The notes under the pieces are model-generated. The model ran no database searches and was not told the DNA's origin. It saw nothing but the letters and a program-made list of their open reading frames with translations. The translations under genes and the position numbers were made by a program. Shown piece by piece: positions 49,126 to 59,534 of a stretch of DNA of 64,000 nt. Position 1 is the stretch's first letter. Each line of letters starts with the position of its first letter. Source of the stretch: Amorphoplanes digitatis (GTDB lineage Bacteria; Actinomycetota; Actinomycetes; Mycobacteriales; Micromonosporaceae); contig NZ_JACHNH010000001.1 of NCBI RefSeq assembly GCF_014205335.1, positions 1,984,001 through 2,048,000 on the forward strand, written 5' to 3'.

Positions 49126-50181
49126 ATGGTCACCGACGACGAGGCGATGGGCCGCGCGATCGCGCTCGCCGCCCGGGGGCTCGGCACGACCAGCCCCAAC
49201 CCGGTCGTCGGCTGCCTACTGCTCAGCGCGGACGGCGAGGTCGTCGGCGAGGGCTTCCACGCGTACGTGGGCGGGCCGCACGCCGAGATAGTCGCCCTGG
49301 CGCAGGCCGGCGAGCGGGCCCGCGGCGGCACCGCGATAGTCACCCTTGAGCCCTGTAACCACACCGGCCGCACCGGCCCCTGCGCGCAGGCGCTGATCAA
49401 CGCCGGGATCACCCGGGTGGTCATCGCCGTCGACGACCCGACGCCGGTCGCGGCCGGCGGCGCGGCCACGCTGCGCGGCGCCGGGGTCCTGGTCGAGACC
49501 GGGGTACGCCGCCAGGAGGCCGAGGACGGCAACGTCGCGTGGCTGACCGCCGTGCGCCGCGGCCGCCCGTACGTGACTTGGAAGTACGCCGCGACCCTCG
49601 ACGGGCGCTCCGCGGCGGCGGACGGCACCAGCCAGTGGATCACCTCCGCGATCTCCCGCACCGACGTGCACCGGCTGCGCAGCACCGTCGACGCGATCGT
49701 CGCCGGCGTCGGCACGGTCATCGCCGACGACCCCCAGCTGACGGTCCGCGACCTGCGCGACGGCAGCCTCGCGATCAAGCAGCCCTGGCGGGTCGTCGTC
49801 GACTCCTCCGGGCGTACCCCCGCGGGTGCGCGGGTCCGCGACCAGGCCGCGCCGACCTGGATCGCGACGGCGTCCGAGGTCGGCGCCGGCGCGGACGGCC
49901 GCGTCGACCTCGCCGCCCTGCTCAACGAGCTGTACCTGCGCGGCGTCCGCGCGGTGCTGCTGGAGGGCGGCCCGACCCTGGCGGGCGGCTTCCTCGCGGG
50001 CGGCCTGGTCGACAAGATCGTCGGCTACATCGCGCCCAAGCTGCTCGGCGCGGGCCAGCCGTCGCTGGTCGGCGCGGGCGTGTCCACCATCGCCGACGCC
50101 TTGGAACTGGACCTCACCGACATCACGCAGATCGGCCCCGACCTGCGTTTCACAGCATCGCTCCGACAGAAGGAGATCTGA
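49126..50181 (+). CDS. ribD: Bifunctional diaminohydroxyphosphoribosylaminopyrimidine deaminase / reductase
   Basis: A 351-residue RibD. The N-terminal deaminase has its zinc site in HAEIVAL and EPCNHTGRTGPC; the reductase half starts near 150 (VTWKYAATLDGR). The two halves perform the second and third steps of riboflavin synthesis. ATG 49126 is chosen because GGAGAGG precedes it by 6 nt; GTG 49096 lies inside the masking hairpin loop. The stop overlaps ribE by 1 bp. Confidence 0.95.
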   Translation: MVTDDEAMGRAIALAARGLGTTSPNPVVGCLLLSADGEVVGEGFHAYVGGPHAEIVALAQAGERARGGTAIVTLEPCNHTGRTGPCAQALINAGITRVVIAVDDPTPVAAGGAATLRGAGVLVETGVRRQEAEDGNVAWLTAVRRGRPYVTWKYAATLDGRSAAADGTSQWITSAISRTDVHRLRSTVDAIVAGVGTVIADDPQLTVRDLRDGSLAIKQPWRVVVDSSGRTPAGARVRDQAAPTWIATASEVGAGADGRVDLAALLNELYLRGVRAVLLEGGPTLAGGFLAGGLVDKIVGYIAPKLLGAGQPSLVGAGVSTIADALELDLTDITQIGPDLRFTASLRQKEI

Positions 50182-50772
50182 TGTTCACCGGCATCGTCGA
50201 GGAACTGGGTGAGGTCGTCTACCTCACCGACGCGGGCGGAGACTCGGCGGTCATCGCCGTACGCGGGCCCGTCGTCACGTCCGACGCCCGGCACGGCGAC
50301 TCGATCTCGGTCAACGGCGTCTGCCTGACCGTCATCGACAACGTCGACGGCGTCTTCACCGCCGACGTGATGGGCGAGAGCCTGCGCCGGTCCTCGCTCG
50401 GCGTGCTCAGGCCGGGCAGCCAGGTCAACCTGGAGCGCGCGGCGACCGTCGGCAGCCGGCTCGGCGGGCATCTCGTGCAGGGTCACGTCGACGGGGTCGG
50501 CGCGATCGTCGCCCGCGAGCCCGCCGACGAGTGGGAGGTGCTGCGCTTCTCGCTGCCGCCCGAGCTGGCCCGCTACGTGGTGGAGAAGGGCTCGATCACC
50601 GTGGACGGCGTCTCGCTGACCGTCATGGAGGTCACCGAAGACACGTTCAGCGTCGGGCTCATCCCGACCACGCTCAAGCTCACCGTCCTGGGCGCCAAGT
50701 CCGTCGGCGACCCCGTGAACCTCGAGGTCGACGTGATCGCCAAGTATGTCGAGAAGATGCTGGGAGACCGTC

Positions 50773-50783
<11 letters not shown>
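50181..50783 (+). CDS. ribE: Riboflavin synthase alpha chain
   Basis: A 200-residue riboflavin synthase formed of two similar lumazine-binding barrels, each with an SVNGVCLTV or TVDGVSLTV segment. It begins FTGIVEELG. It dismutates two lumazines to riboflavin and a pyrimidine. Overlaps ribBA by 11 bp. Confidence 0.97.
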
Positions 50784-51978
<1,195 letters not shown>

Positions 51979-52032
51979 TTCCCCGGCGCCGCGACGGCGG
52001 CCGGGCGCAAGATTAGGCAAAAGGGGGCAACA

Positions 52033-52506
52033 ATGGCCGGTTTCGGTGATCCGCACCTGACCACCGTCGACGCCGCCGGGCTCAAGCTCGGCATCGTCGG
52101 CTCGCGTTGGCACTCCGACCTGGTCGACCACATGGTCGAGCGTGCGCACGCGGCCGCCAAGGCGTCCGGCGTCAACGACGTGACCGTGGTGCGGGTCGTC
52201 GGCTCGGTGGAGCTGCCCGTCGTGGCACAGGCGCTGGCCAAGCGCTGCGACGCGGTCGTCGCGCTCGGCGTGGTCATCCGCGGGGAGACCCCGCACTTCG
52301 AGTACGTCAACGACGCGGTGACGATGGGCCTGACCCGGGTCTCGCTGGACGAGCGGACCCCGGTCGCGCACGGCGTGCTGACCGTGGAGAGCCTGGGCCA
52401 GGCGAAGGACCGGGCCGGCCTGGAGGACTCTATCGAGGACAAGGGCTGGCAGTCGACGATCGCCGTGCTCGACGCGGCCATCGCGATCCGGAGCCTGGGC
52501 GGCTAG
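52033..52506 (+). CDS. ribH: 6,7-dimethyl-8-ribityllumazine synthase
   Basis: A 157-residue lumazine synthase with the catalytic His region RGETPHFEYV and the GSVELPVVAQ segment. It joins the products of RibBA and RibD to lumazine. It closes the rib operon 54 bp after ribBA. GGGGG lies before ATG 52033 as a weak ribosome site. Confidence 0.96.
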   Translation: MAGFGDPHLTTVDAAGLKLGIVGSRWHSDLVDHMVERAHAAAKASGVNDVTVVRVVGSVELPVVAQALAKRCDAVVALGVVIRGETPHFEYVNDAVTMGLTRVSLDERTPVAHGVLTVESLGQAKDRAGLEDSIEDKGWQSTIAVLDAAIAIRSLGG

Positions 52507-52611
52507 AAGCCTGGCCGGGGTCGGTGCTCCGGGCGATGGTGATCTGTGGCCGTTGGTGCTTATGTGTGACGCGAACGCGGCCGCGTGCACCAACGCCCCC
52601 GGAGGAACGTC

Positions 52612-53715
52612 ATGGCACTCATCAACCGGGCGGGCCTGGCCGCGGTGGTCGCCGGCTGCCTCCTCGCGGGCTGTGACGGCGGCGGCGCCGACGGCGTGCC
52701 CGTCGTCGTCGCCACGAGCACCGCGGTCAGCACGCCGCGGTCGGTACCGGATCTCGACGCCGGCGAGGAGATCGCCCGGGGCATCGACGTGCCGTGGGGG
52801 CTCGCCTTCCTGCCGGGCGGCGACGCTCTGGTCGCCGAGCGGGACACCGGCCGGGTGCTGCGGCTGACGCCCGGCGGCGGCGCGGCGCGCGAGGTGTACC
52901 GGGTGCCGGGCGTCCGGGCCCGTAACGAGGGCGGCCTGCTGGGTCTGGCCGTCTCGCCCGCCTTCGCGGACGACGGCATGGTCTACGCCTACTTCACCGC
53001 GGCCCGGGACAACCGCATCGTGCGGTTCCGGCTCGGCGGCGGACCGCCCGAGGTGGTCTTCGACGGCATCGCCAAGGCCCGGTACCACAACGGCGGGCGG
53101 ATCGCGTTCGGGCCCGACGGCATGCTCTATGTGGGCACCGGGGACGCCGGCGAGACGTCCCGGGCGCCGGACCCGGCGAGCCCCAACGGCAAGATCCTGC
53201 GGCTGACCCCTGGCGGCGCGCCGGCGCCGGGCAACCCGGTGGCGGATTCGCCGGTGTACAGCCTGGGCCACCGCAACGTGCAGGGACTGGCCTGGGACTC
53301 CGCGGGGCGGCTGTTCGCCACCGAGTTCGGGCAGAGCGAACTCGACGAGGTGAACCTCATCCGGCCCGGGCGCGACTACGGCTGGCCCGAGGTCGAGGGG
53401 ACCGGTGACACCGACGGCGGGCGCTACACCAACCCGCTCGTCACGTGGTCCGTGCGCGACGCCTCGCCGTCCGGGATGGCGATCGCCGGCGATACCGCCT
53501 ACGTCGCCGCCCTGCGCGGGCAGCGGCTGTGGACCATCCCGCTGCGCGGCGACACCGTCGGCGCGCCGTCCGCGGTGTTCGAGAAGCGCTACGGCCGGCT
53601 CCGGACCGTCGACATCGCACCGGACGGCGCGCTCTGGCTGACCACCTCGAACACCGACGGCCGCGGCGACGTCCGCGACGGCGACGACCGGGTCCTGCGC
53701 TTCCCGGCGGGATGA
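52612..53715 (+). CDS. PQQ-dependent sugar dehydrogenase-type lipoprotein
   Basis: A 367-residue exported lipoprotein: signal peptide with lipobox LAGC (Cys21), then a six-bladed beta-propeller of the GSDH (soluble glucose dehydrogenase) family. Marks are VPWGLAFLPGG, GGLLGLAVSP, YHNGGRIAFGPDG, LGHRNVQGLAW and GRDYGWPEVEG. Members use PQQ or other cofactors to oxidise sugars; the actual substrate is unknown. GGAGGA precedes ATG 52612. It ends 10 bp from the convergent ABC importer. Confidence 0.9.
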   Translation: MALINRAGLAAVVAGCLLAGCDGGGADGVPVVVATSTAVSTPRSVPDLDAGEEIARGIDVPWGLAFLPGGDALVAERDTGRVLRLTPGGGAAREVYRVPGVRARNEGGLLGLAVSPAFADDGMVYAYFTAARDNRIVRFRLGGGPPEVVFDGIAKARYHNGGRIAFGPDGMLYVGTGDAGETSRAPDPASPNGKILRLTPGGAPAPGNPVADSPVYSLGHRNVQGLAWDSAGRLFATEFGQSELDEVNLIRPGRDYGWPEVEGTGDTDGGRYTNPLVTWSVRDASPSGMAIAGDTAYVAALRGQRLWTIPLRGDTVGAPSAVFEKRYGRLRTVDIAPDGALWLTTSNTDGRGDVRDGDDRVLRFPAG

Positions 53716-53725
53716 GCCCGGCCCG

Positions 53726-54466
53726 CTACAGCCGGCCGGCCTCGATGATCCGGGCCAGGAACTGCCGGGTCCTTGGCTCCGACGGGTCGCCGAGCACCCG
53801 GTCGGGCGGGCCCGCCTCGAGCACCCGGCCGCCGTCCAGGAAGACCACCTGGTCGGCGACCTGCCGGGCGAAGCCCATCTCGTGGGTGGCGAGCACCATC
53901 GTCATGCCGTCGTCCTTGAGGCCGCGGATCATCGTCAGCACCTCGCCGACCAGCTCCGGGTCGAGCGCCGAGGTGACCTCGTCGAGCAGCAGCAGCCGGG
54001 GGCTGTTGACCAGCGCCCGGACGATCGCGACCCGCTGCTGCTGGCCGCCGGAGAGCCGGTCGGGATAGCTGTCCGCCTTGTCGGCCAGCCCGACCCGGCC
54101 GAGCCAGTCCATGGCCTGCTCTCTGACCTCGGCGGCGTCCCGCCGGTGCACCCGGCCGGGCGCCAGCGTGATGTTGCGCAGCACGGTCATGTGCGGGAAG
54201 AGGTTGTACGACTGGAACACCATGCCGATGCGCCGCCGCACCAGGTCCGGGTCGACCCGCGGGTCGGTGATGTCCTCGCCGTCGAGCCGGATGACGCCGT
54301 CGTCGATCTCGGTGAGCAGGTTGATGCAGCGCAGCAGCGTCGACTTGCCCGATCCGGAGGCGCCGATCAGCGCGACCACCCGGTGCTCGGCGACCTCCAG
54401 CGACAGGTCGTCGAGCACGACGCCGGCGCCGAAGGTCTTGCGGACGTTCTCGCAGGACAGCAGCAT
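53726..54466 (-). CDS. Polar amino acid ABC transporter, ATP-binding protein
   Basis: A 246-residue GlnQ-type ATPase: Walker A GASGSGKST, signature LSGGQQQR, Walker B LLLLDEVTSALD and switch ATHEMGFA. It powers uptake of glutamine, glutamate, arginine or a similar amino acid. The start overlaps the permease stop by 1 bp, and it is the last gene of a binding protein-permease-ATPase operon. Confidence 0.95.
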   Translation of the reverse strand: MLLSCENVRKTFGAGVVLDDLSLEVAEHRVVALIGASGSGKSTLLRCINLLTEIDDGVIRLDGEDITDPRVDPDLVRRRIGMVFQSYNLFPHMTVLRNITLAPGRVHRRDAAEVREQAMDWLGRVGLADKADSYPDRLSGGQQQRVAIVRALVNSPRLLLLDEVTSALDPELVGEVLTMIRGLKDDGMTMVLATHEMGFARQVADQVVFLDGGRVLEAGPPDRVLGDPSEPRTRQFLARIIEAGRL

Positions 54467-55314
54467 CAGGCCCCCGCGGACTGGCGGCGGGCCGCGCGCA
54501 GCGTGACCCAGTCGGTGAAGGCGATAAGCGGGATCGCCAGCAGCACGAAGAGCACCCCGGCCACGATGTAGGGCGTGAAGTTGGCGTCCTGTGCGACGCC
54601 GATCTGCGCGGCGCGGACGGCGTCGATGGGGCCGGCGAGTGACACCAGCCCGACGTCCTTCTGGAGCGCCACCGTGTCGTTGAGCAGCGGCGGCGCCACC
54701 CGGCGGATCGCCTGCGGCAGCACCACGTGCCGCATCGTCTGCCGGTACGTCAGCCCCAGCGACCGGGCCGCGGCGAGCTGGCTCGGGTGCACCGATTCGA
54801 TGCCGGCCCGGAAGACCTCGGCCAGGTACGCACCGTACGTGATGATCAGCGCGGCCCCGCCCAGCACCAGCACCCCCGGGGTGCCCTGTAGCCGCAGGCC
54901 GGGCACGCCGAAGGCGGCCAGGTAGATCACGATGATCAGCGGCAGGCCCCGGAACGTGTACGTGTAGCCCGTCGCGAGCGCCCGTACCGGGAAGAAGACC
55001 GGACCGCGCAGGGTGCGCAGCGTCGCGATCAGCAGGCCGAGGGCCAGGGCGAGGACCGCGCAGACGGCCAGCAGCCGGATGTTGAGCCAGAGACCCTCGA
55101 GGATGGCCGGCAGCCAGCGCCGGGCCACCTCGGGGTTGAAGAACGACTGCTTGACCCGGTCCCAGCCGGGCGCGCCGGTGACCGCGACCACGAGCAGCAC
55201 GCCGAGGACGGCGGTGGAGAGGGCCGCGAGCAGCACGGAGCGGATCGTCTGCCGTCGCCGGTAGGCGGTCCGCCCGCGCTGGATCTCCGACGGCCGGTAC
55301 AGCTCGGTGCTCAC
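54466..55314 (-). CDS. Polar amino acid ABC transporter, permease
   Basis: A 282-residue HisM/GlnP-type permease. A soluble N-terminus (about 1-22) leads to the first helix near 25-45; about five helices follow, with the EAA-like coupling loop in QLAAARSLGLTYRQTMRHV. GTG 55314 overlaps the upstream binding-protein stop (GTGA). A single permease gene implies a homodimeric channel. Confidence 0.93.
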   Translation of the reverse strand: MSTELYRPSEIQRGRTAYRRRQTIRSVLLAALSTAVLGVLLVVAVTGAPGWDRVKQSFFNPEVARRWLPAILEGLWLNIRLLAVCAVLALALGLLIATLRTLRGPVFFPVRALATGYTYTFRGLPLIIVIYLAAFGVPGLRLQGTPGVLVLGGAALIITYGAYLAEVFRAGIESVHPSQLAAARSLGLTYRQTMRHVVLPQAIRRVAPPLLNDTVALQKDVGLVSLAGPIDAVRAAQIGVAQDANFTPYIVAGVLFVLLAIPLIAFTDWVTLRAARRQSAGA

Positions 55315-56186
55315 GACAGCTCGGGAGCACCGTTCGTGCCGGCCAGCCACTGCTTCTCGAGCACCGCGAGGGTGCCGTCCTGGCGCAACTGGTCGACGGC
55401 CTGTGAGACGCAGCCGGTCAGCGGCGACTCGAGGTCGAGAACCAGCCCGAACTGCTCCGGTACGCCGACCTGCGGCAGCTGCCCGACGATCACGCCGTCG
55501 TCGAGCTCGGCCCCGGTCATGTAGAACGCGGTGGGCAGGTCGACAACGATGCCGTCGACCTGGCCGTTCTCCAGGGCCGCCTTGGCGTCGTCGTTGTTGT
55601 TGTAGACCAGCGGCTTGGTGTCCGGCTTGATCACCTCGGTGATCGCCTGGTAGCTGGTGGTGCCGACCTGCGCGCCGAGCTTGGCGGACTTGAGGTCCGC
55701 GAGTGACTTCGCGGAAGCGATCTTCGAACCCTTTGTCGTGATCACCGTCTGCCGGACCAGGTAGTACGGCGAGGAGAAGTCGACGGCCTTGCGCCGCTCG
55801 GGCGTGATCGAGAACTGGTTGATGTTGAAGTCGAACGTCTTCGGGCCCGGCGCGATGGCGTTGCTGAACGTCACCTGGGTCCACACGACGTTCTGCGCCG
55901 GGTAGCCGAGCCGCTCGGCGACCTGGTAGGCGACCGCCGACTCGAAGCCCTTGCCGTTGCTGGGCTTGTTGTCGGAGAACCACGGCTCGTACGCCGGGTT
56001 GTCGGTGCCGATCGTGAGCTTGCCGGCGGTCTGCGTGTCGAGCGCGCCGGCCGGGCAGGCGGAGCCGGAGGGCGAGGCGGAGGCCCCGGCGGAGGGGCTT
56101 CCCTCGTCGGCGGGCGCGCAGCCCGCGAGCGTGGTGAGGAGCACGGCCGCGCCGCCTACCGCGGCGATGGTGTATCTGCTGACCAT
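55311..56186 (-). CDS. Polar amino acid ABC transporter, substrate-binding lipoprotein
   Basis: A 291-residue family 3 solute-binding protein. The lipobox is TLAGC (Cys23), followed by a Ser/Ala linker and the [11 protein letters not shown] start of the binding fold; two further Cys may pair. The carboxylate-binding Arg region is [12 protein letters not shown]. The ATG is 7 nt from a TAGGCT -10 box, so it may be leaderless. Specificity cannot be read. Confidence 0.92.
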   Translation of the reverse strand: MVSRYTIAAVGGAAVLLTTLAGCAPADEGSPSAGASASPSGSACPAGALDTQTAGKLTIGTDNPAYEPWFSDNKPSNGKGFESAVAYQVAERLGYPAQNVVWTQVTFSNAIAPGPKTFDFNINQFSITPERRKAVDFSSPYYLVRQTVITTKGSKIASAKSLADLKSAKLGAQVGTTSYQAITEVIKPDTKPLVYNNNDDAKAALENGQVDGIVVDLPTAFYMTGAELDDGVIVGQLPQVGVPEQFGLVLDLESPLTGCVSQAVDQLRQDGTLAVLEKQWLAGTNGAPELS

Positions 56187-56193
56187 GCTGGCG

Positions 56194-56199
56194 AGCCTA
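56194..56199 (-). promoter_or_regulatory. Candidate -10 box (TAGGCT) of the amino acid importer operon
   Basis: On the minus strand TAGGCT ends 7 nt before the binding-protein ATG. No ribosome site intervenes. Confidence 0.38.
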
Positions 56200-56264
56200 G
56201 GCCACGTCCCACCCGTTGGGGCCGTCCGCCGCCATCCCGTGATGAGCTGCCACAATCGTCTCCC

Positions 56265-56528
56265 GTGAAGACGTTCGAAGAGTTGTTCGCCGAGTTGCAG
56301 GCGAAGGCGGTGCAGCGGACCGAGGGCTCGTCCACCGTGGCGGCGCTGGATCGTGGCGTGCACTTCATCGGGAAGAAGGTCGTCGAAGAGGCGGCCGAGT
56401 CCTGGATGGCCGCCGAGCACGAGGGGCCGGAGCGCGCCGCCGAGGAGATCTCCCAGCTGCTCTACCAGGCACAGGTCCTGATGATCGCCACCGGGCTCGA
56501 GCTGAAGGACGTGTACCGACATCTCTGA
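56265..56528 (+). CDS. hisE: Phosphoribosyl-ATP pyrophosphatase
   Basis: An 87-residue HisE (all-alpha MazG-like fold) with [22 protein letters not shown] and the acidic metal helix [11 protein letters not shown]. It hydrolyses PR-ATP in histidine synthesis. Here it is separate from hisI and next to hisG, the usual actinobacterial order. GTG 56265 is the only sensible start; CACAAT lies 8 nt before it. Confidence 0.96.
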   Translation: MKTFEELFAELQAKAVQRTEGSSTVAALDRGVHFIGKKVVEEAAESWMAAEHEGPERAAEEISQLLYQAQVLMIATGLELKDVYRHL

Positions 56529-56571
56529 CGTGCCCTCCACCTCAATCGAATCCGATCGAAGGAGCACGTCG

Positions 56572-57417
56572 ATGCTGCGCATCGCCATTCCGAACAAAGG
56601 CACCCTGTCCGCTCCGGCCGCGCAGATGCTGCGCGACGCCGGCTACCGCCAGCGCACCGACCCCAAGGAACTCGTCTGCCGTGACGAGGCCAACAACGTC
56701 GAGTTCTTCTACCTGCGTCCGCGCGACATCGCCACGTACGTGGGGTCGGGTGATCTCGATCTCGGCGTGACCGGCCGGGACCTGCTCGTCGACTCCGGTG
56801 TGCCCGCGCGGGAGCTGCTCGACCTGGGCTTCGGCGGTGCCACGTTCCGCTGGGCCGCCCCGGCCGGCTCGCTCGCCTCCGCCGAGGCGATCGGCGGGCG
56901 GCGCATCGCCACCGCGTACCCCGGGGTGGTCGAGCGCTACCTCGACGAGCACGACCTCAAGGCCGAGGTGGTGCGCCTCGACGGCGCGGTGGAGAACGCC
57001 GTGCGCCTGGGCGTCGCCGACCTGATCGCCGACGTGGTGGAGACCGGCACCACGCTGCGCCAGGCCGGGCTGGTCACCGTCGGCGAGCCGATCATGCGCT
57101 CCTCGGCGATCCTGATCGGCCGCGAGCCGGCGGCGGACTCCGGCGCGTCCGCGCAGCTCATGCGGCGTCTGCAGGGCGTGCTGGTCGCCCGCGGCTACGT
57201 GATGCTCGCCTACGACGTGCGCGCCGACCTGCTGGAGAGCGCGACCGCGCTGACACCGGGCATCGAATCGCCGACGGTGTCGCCGCTGCACCGCGAGGGC
57301 TGGGTGGCGGTGCAGGCCATGGTCCGGCGCGACGACGTGCACCAGATCATGGACGAGCTCTACGATCTCGGCGCGCGGGCGATCCTTGTTACCGACATCT
57401 CCAACTGCCGCCTGTGA
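56572..57417 (+). CDS. hisG: ATP phosphoribosyltransferase (long form)
   Basis: A 281-residue HisG of the long, self-regulated type. The PRPP-binding loop is VVETGTTLRQAG; the C-terminal allosteric domain (about 210-281, with WVAVQAMVRR and DELYDLGARAIL) senses histidine. ATG 56572 follows GGAG by 8 nt. First step of histidine synthesis; read with hisE. Confidence 0.96.
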   Translation: MLRIAIPNKGTLSAPAAQMLRDAGYRQRTDPKELVCRDEANNVEFFYLRPRDIATYVGSGDLDLGVTGRDLLVDSGVPARELLDLGFGGATFRWAAPAGSLASAEAIGGRRIATAYPGVVERYLDEHDLKAEVVRLDGAVENAVRLGVADLIADVVETGTTLRQAGLVTVGEPIMRSSAILIGREPAADSGASAQLMRRLQGVLVARGYVMLAYDVRADLLESATALTPGIESPTVSPLHREGWVAVQAMVRRDDVHQIMDELYDLGARAILVTDISNCRL

Positions 57418-57884
57418 ATGAGACAGTGGTTGACGTGACTTCGACCGAGGCGACCGTGGTGTTCCGGCCCCGCCGCATCCGCTGGGTGGCCGGCGCGACG
57501 GCGGCCGCCGTCGTCGTGCTCTTCACCGTGCTCAGCTTCGGCCTGCACGGGTCGACCGGCGACACGATGGGCCAGTTCCAGCGCGGCGACCAGGGCGCGA
57601 TGATCGGGCTGGGCGTGCTGATCGGGCTCGGCATCCTCGCCTTCACCCGGCCACGGGTGATCGCGGACGCGGCGGGCGTGAAGGTGCGAAACGTGCTGGG
57701 CGGCTACGAGCTGCCCTGGTCCGCGGTGCGGGCGGTGCGCTTCGACCGCAACTCGCCGTGGGCGTCGCTGGAGATGCTCGACGACGACACGGTGCCGGTC
57801 CACGCGCTCCAGGCCGTCGACAAGGAGTACGCGGTCGAGGGCGTCCGCGCACTTCGCGCCCTCCATTCGGCGGCGACGTCCTGA
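57414..57884 (+). CDS. PH-domain membrane protein
   Basis: A 156-residue protein with two transmembrane helices (about 24-44 and 62-78) and a bacterial PH domain (about 80-155, IADAAGVKVRNVLGG and LPWSAVRAVRF). It overlaps the hisG stop by 4 bp (GTGA), a frequent neighbour of hisG in actinobacteria. Function unknown. Confidence 0.85.
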   Translation: MNETVVDVTSTEATVVFRPRRIRWVAGATAAAVVVLFTVLSFGLHGSTGDTMGQFQRGDQGAMIGLGVLIGLGILAFTRPRVIADAAGVKVRNVLGGYELPWSAVRAVRFDRNSPWASLEMLDDDTVPVHALQAVDKEYAVEGVRALRALHSAATS

Positions 57885-57889
57885 GCTGG

Positions 57890-58174
57890 TAGACTCACCG
57901 GTAGTCGACCACGCCTGCGCGAATCTCCCTCGGGAGCTCGGCCAGGCGCGAAAGAGGAGCCCGCTGGTTCCCACCCAAGTCACTCTTCGAGTGGCTGGGT
58001 CCGGTCAACCGCCCCGGGAGTGTCCGGGCGTGGTGTGCGTCCTCATGGACGCCGATGACCGGTCGAGCGGGCCCTGGCATGCGTGCCGGGGCCTTCTGCT
58101 TTCCTGTCGCCCTGCATAAGAGGGCGAGCGGGCCGACCGACATTGGCAGTACTAGATCGTTCTGAGGAGGCCCC
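57890..58174 (+). promoter_or_regulatory. infC leader RNA with promoter and hairpins
   Basis: A TAGACT -10 box (57890-57895) opens a leader of about 270 nt with no gene. A 12-bp hairpin (57973-58000, TTC loop) leads to the terminator hairpin at 58070-58102, and GAGGAGG (58164-58170) ends it. Leader, attenuator and rare start together suggest that IF3 or L20 controls this operon. Confidence 0.7.
58070..58102 (+). terminator. infC: Attenuator-like terminator inside the infC leader
   Basis: GGCCCTGGCA (58070-58079) pairs with TGCCGGGGCC (58084-58093), one G-U pair, over a 4-nt loop, and TTCTGCTTT follows. A terminator 72 bp upstream of a ribosome site is a sign of transcription attenuation. Confidence 0.7.
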
Positions 58175-58813
58175 ATCAGCGTCGAACCACGCGTGAACGA
58201 GCAGATCCGGGCACGAGAAGTCCGACTGGTCGGCCCTGAGGGTGAGCAGGTGGGCATCGTCCCGCTCGAGCGCGCCCTCCAGCTGGCCGCAGACGTCGAC
58301 CTGGACCTGGTCGAGGTAGCGCCGATGGCGCGCCCGCCGGTGTGCAAGCTCATGGACTTCGGCAAGTTCAAGTACGAGAGTGCACTCAAGGCGCGCGAAG
58401 CCCGGCGCAACCAGCAGCAGACCGTCATCAAGGAAATGAAGCTCCGGCCGAAGATCGACCCGCACGACTACGAGACCAAGAAGGGTCACGTGGTCCGGTT
58501 CCTCAAGGCGGGCGACAAGGTCAAGGTGACGATCATGTTCCGTGGTCGTGAGCAGAGCCGCCCCGAGCTGGGTTTCCGGCTCCTGCGCAGGCTCAGCGAA
58601 GAGATCTCGGAGCTGGGTTTCGTCGAGGCGAGTCCGAAGCAGGACGGCCGAAACATGATCATGGTGCTGGCACCGCACCGCGCCACCAAGGCCGCCGCAG
58701 CGGCCGTGATCGCGGCCAACGCGCGTCCGCCGCGCGAGCCGCGCGAGGGTGACGTCGCCGAGGCACCCCCGGCCGCCGCGCCGGTCGACAGCACCGCCGC
58801 CACTGCAGAGTAA
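58175..58813 (+). CDS. infC: Translation initiation factor IF-3, with AUC start codon
   Basis: A 212-residue IF3 with N-domain, linker and C-domain ([12 protein letters not shown]) and an Ala/Pro-rich tail (about 180-212). The start is placed at ATC 58175: GAGGAGG lies 4 nt before it and the first residues ([11 protein letters not shown]) match other actinobacterial IF3 N-termini. The next start, GTG 58193, is 22 nt from the ribosome site. A rare AUU or AUC start on infC is the known basis of IF3 autocontrol. rpmI and rplT follow. Confidence 0.93.
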   Translation: MSVEPRVNEQIRAREVRLVGPEGEQVGIVPLERALQLAADVDLDLVEVAPMARPPVCKLMDFGKFKYESALKAREARRNQQQTVIKEMKLRPKIDPHDYETKKGHVVRFLKAGDKVKVTIMFRGREQSRPELGFRLLRRLSEEISELGFVEASPKQDGRNMIMVLAPHRATKAAAAAVIAANARPPREPREGDVAEAPPAAAPVDSTAATAE

Positions 58814-58837
58814 GTAATTAAGGAAGAGGCGTTCTAA

Positions 58838-59032
58838 GTGCCGAAGATGAAGAGCCACACCGGCATGGGCAAGCGGGTGAAGGTCACCGGCAAGGGCAAG
58901 ATCGTCCGGGAGCTGGCCGGTAAGCGCCACCTGCTGGAGGGCAAGTCCTCCCACGTCACGCGTCGGATGACCGGTACGGTCACGGTGGCCAAGGCCGACA
59001 CCAAGCGAGTTAAGAAGATGCTGGGCCGCTGA
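58838..59032 (+). CDS. rpmI: 50S ribosomal protein L35
   Basis: A 64-residue basic L35 (MKSHTGMGKRVKVTG, LLEGKSSHVTRRM). GTG 58838 follows AGGAAGAGG. Second gene of the infC operon. Confidence 0.97.
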   Translation: MPKMKSHTGMGKRVKVTGKGKIVRELAGKRHLLEGKSSHVTRRMTGTVTVAKADTKRVKKMLGR

Positions 59033-59071
59033 CGCGCGCGCCACACACGTTCCCCTGTTAGGAGTACCGAA

Positions 59072-59464
59072 ATGGCACGCGTCAAGCGGGCAGTGAACGC
59101 CCAGAAGAAGCGCCGTACGCTGCTGGAGACCGCCAGCGGCTACCGCGGGCAGCGCTCGCGCCTGTACCGCAAGGCCAAGGAGCAGGTGCTGCACTCGATG
59201 CAGTACGCGTACCGCGACCGCCGTGACCGCAAGGGCGACTTCCGCCAGCTGTGGATCACGCGCATCAACGCGGGCGCGCGGGCCAACGGCCTGACCTACA
59301 ACCGCCTGATCCAGGGCCTGAAGCTGGCCGGCGTCGAGGTGGACCGCAAGATCCTGGCCGACATGGCCGTCAACGACGCCGCCTCGTTCGCGGCGATCGT
59401 CGAGATCGCGCGTGCCGCCGTCGCGGCCGAGGGCACCGGCGGCGCCGCCGCGCAGGCTGCCTGA
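59072..59464 (+). CDS. rplT: 50S ribosomal protein L20
   Basis: A 130-residue L20 ([18 protein letters not shown], then [16 protein letters not shown]). L20 helps 23S rRNA folding and in other bacteria binds its own operon leader. The tail is extended with Ala/Gly. TAGGAG precedes ATG 59072. Confidence 0.97.
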   Translation: MARVKRAVNAQKKRRTLLETASGYRGQRSRLYRKAKEQVLHSMQYAYRDRRDRKGDFRQLWITRINAGARANGLTYNRLIQGLKLAGVEVDRKILADMAVNDAASFAAIVEIARAAVAAEGTGGAAAQAA

Positions 59465-59476
59465 GCAACTCGTTGT

Positions 59477-59510
59477 CGGGGCGCCTTCCGGATTTCCGGG
59501 AGGCGCCCCG
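59477..59510 (+). terminator. Terminator of the infC-rpmI-rplT operon
   Basis: Bases 59477-59491 pair with 59496-59510 to form a 15-bp stem (one G-U) with an ATTT loop. Only a weak T-rich stretch follows. Confidence 0.8.
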
Positions 59511-59534
59511 ATGCTGTTCCCTCCCGGAGGAAAC

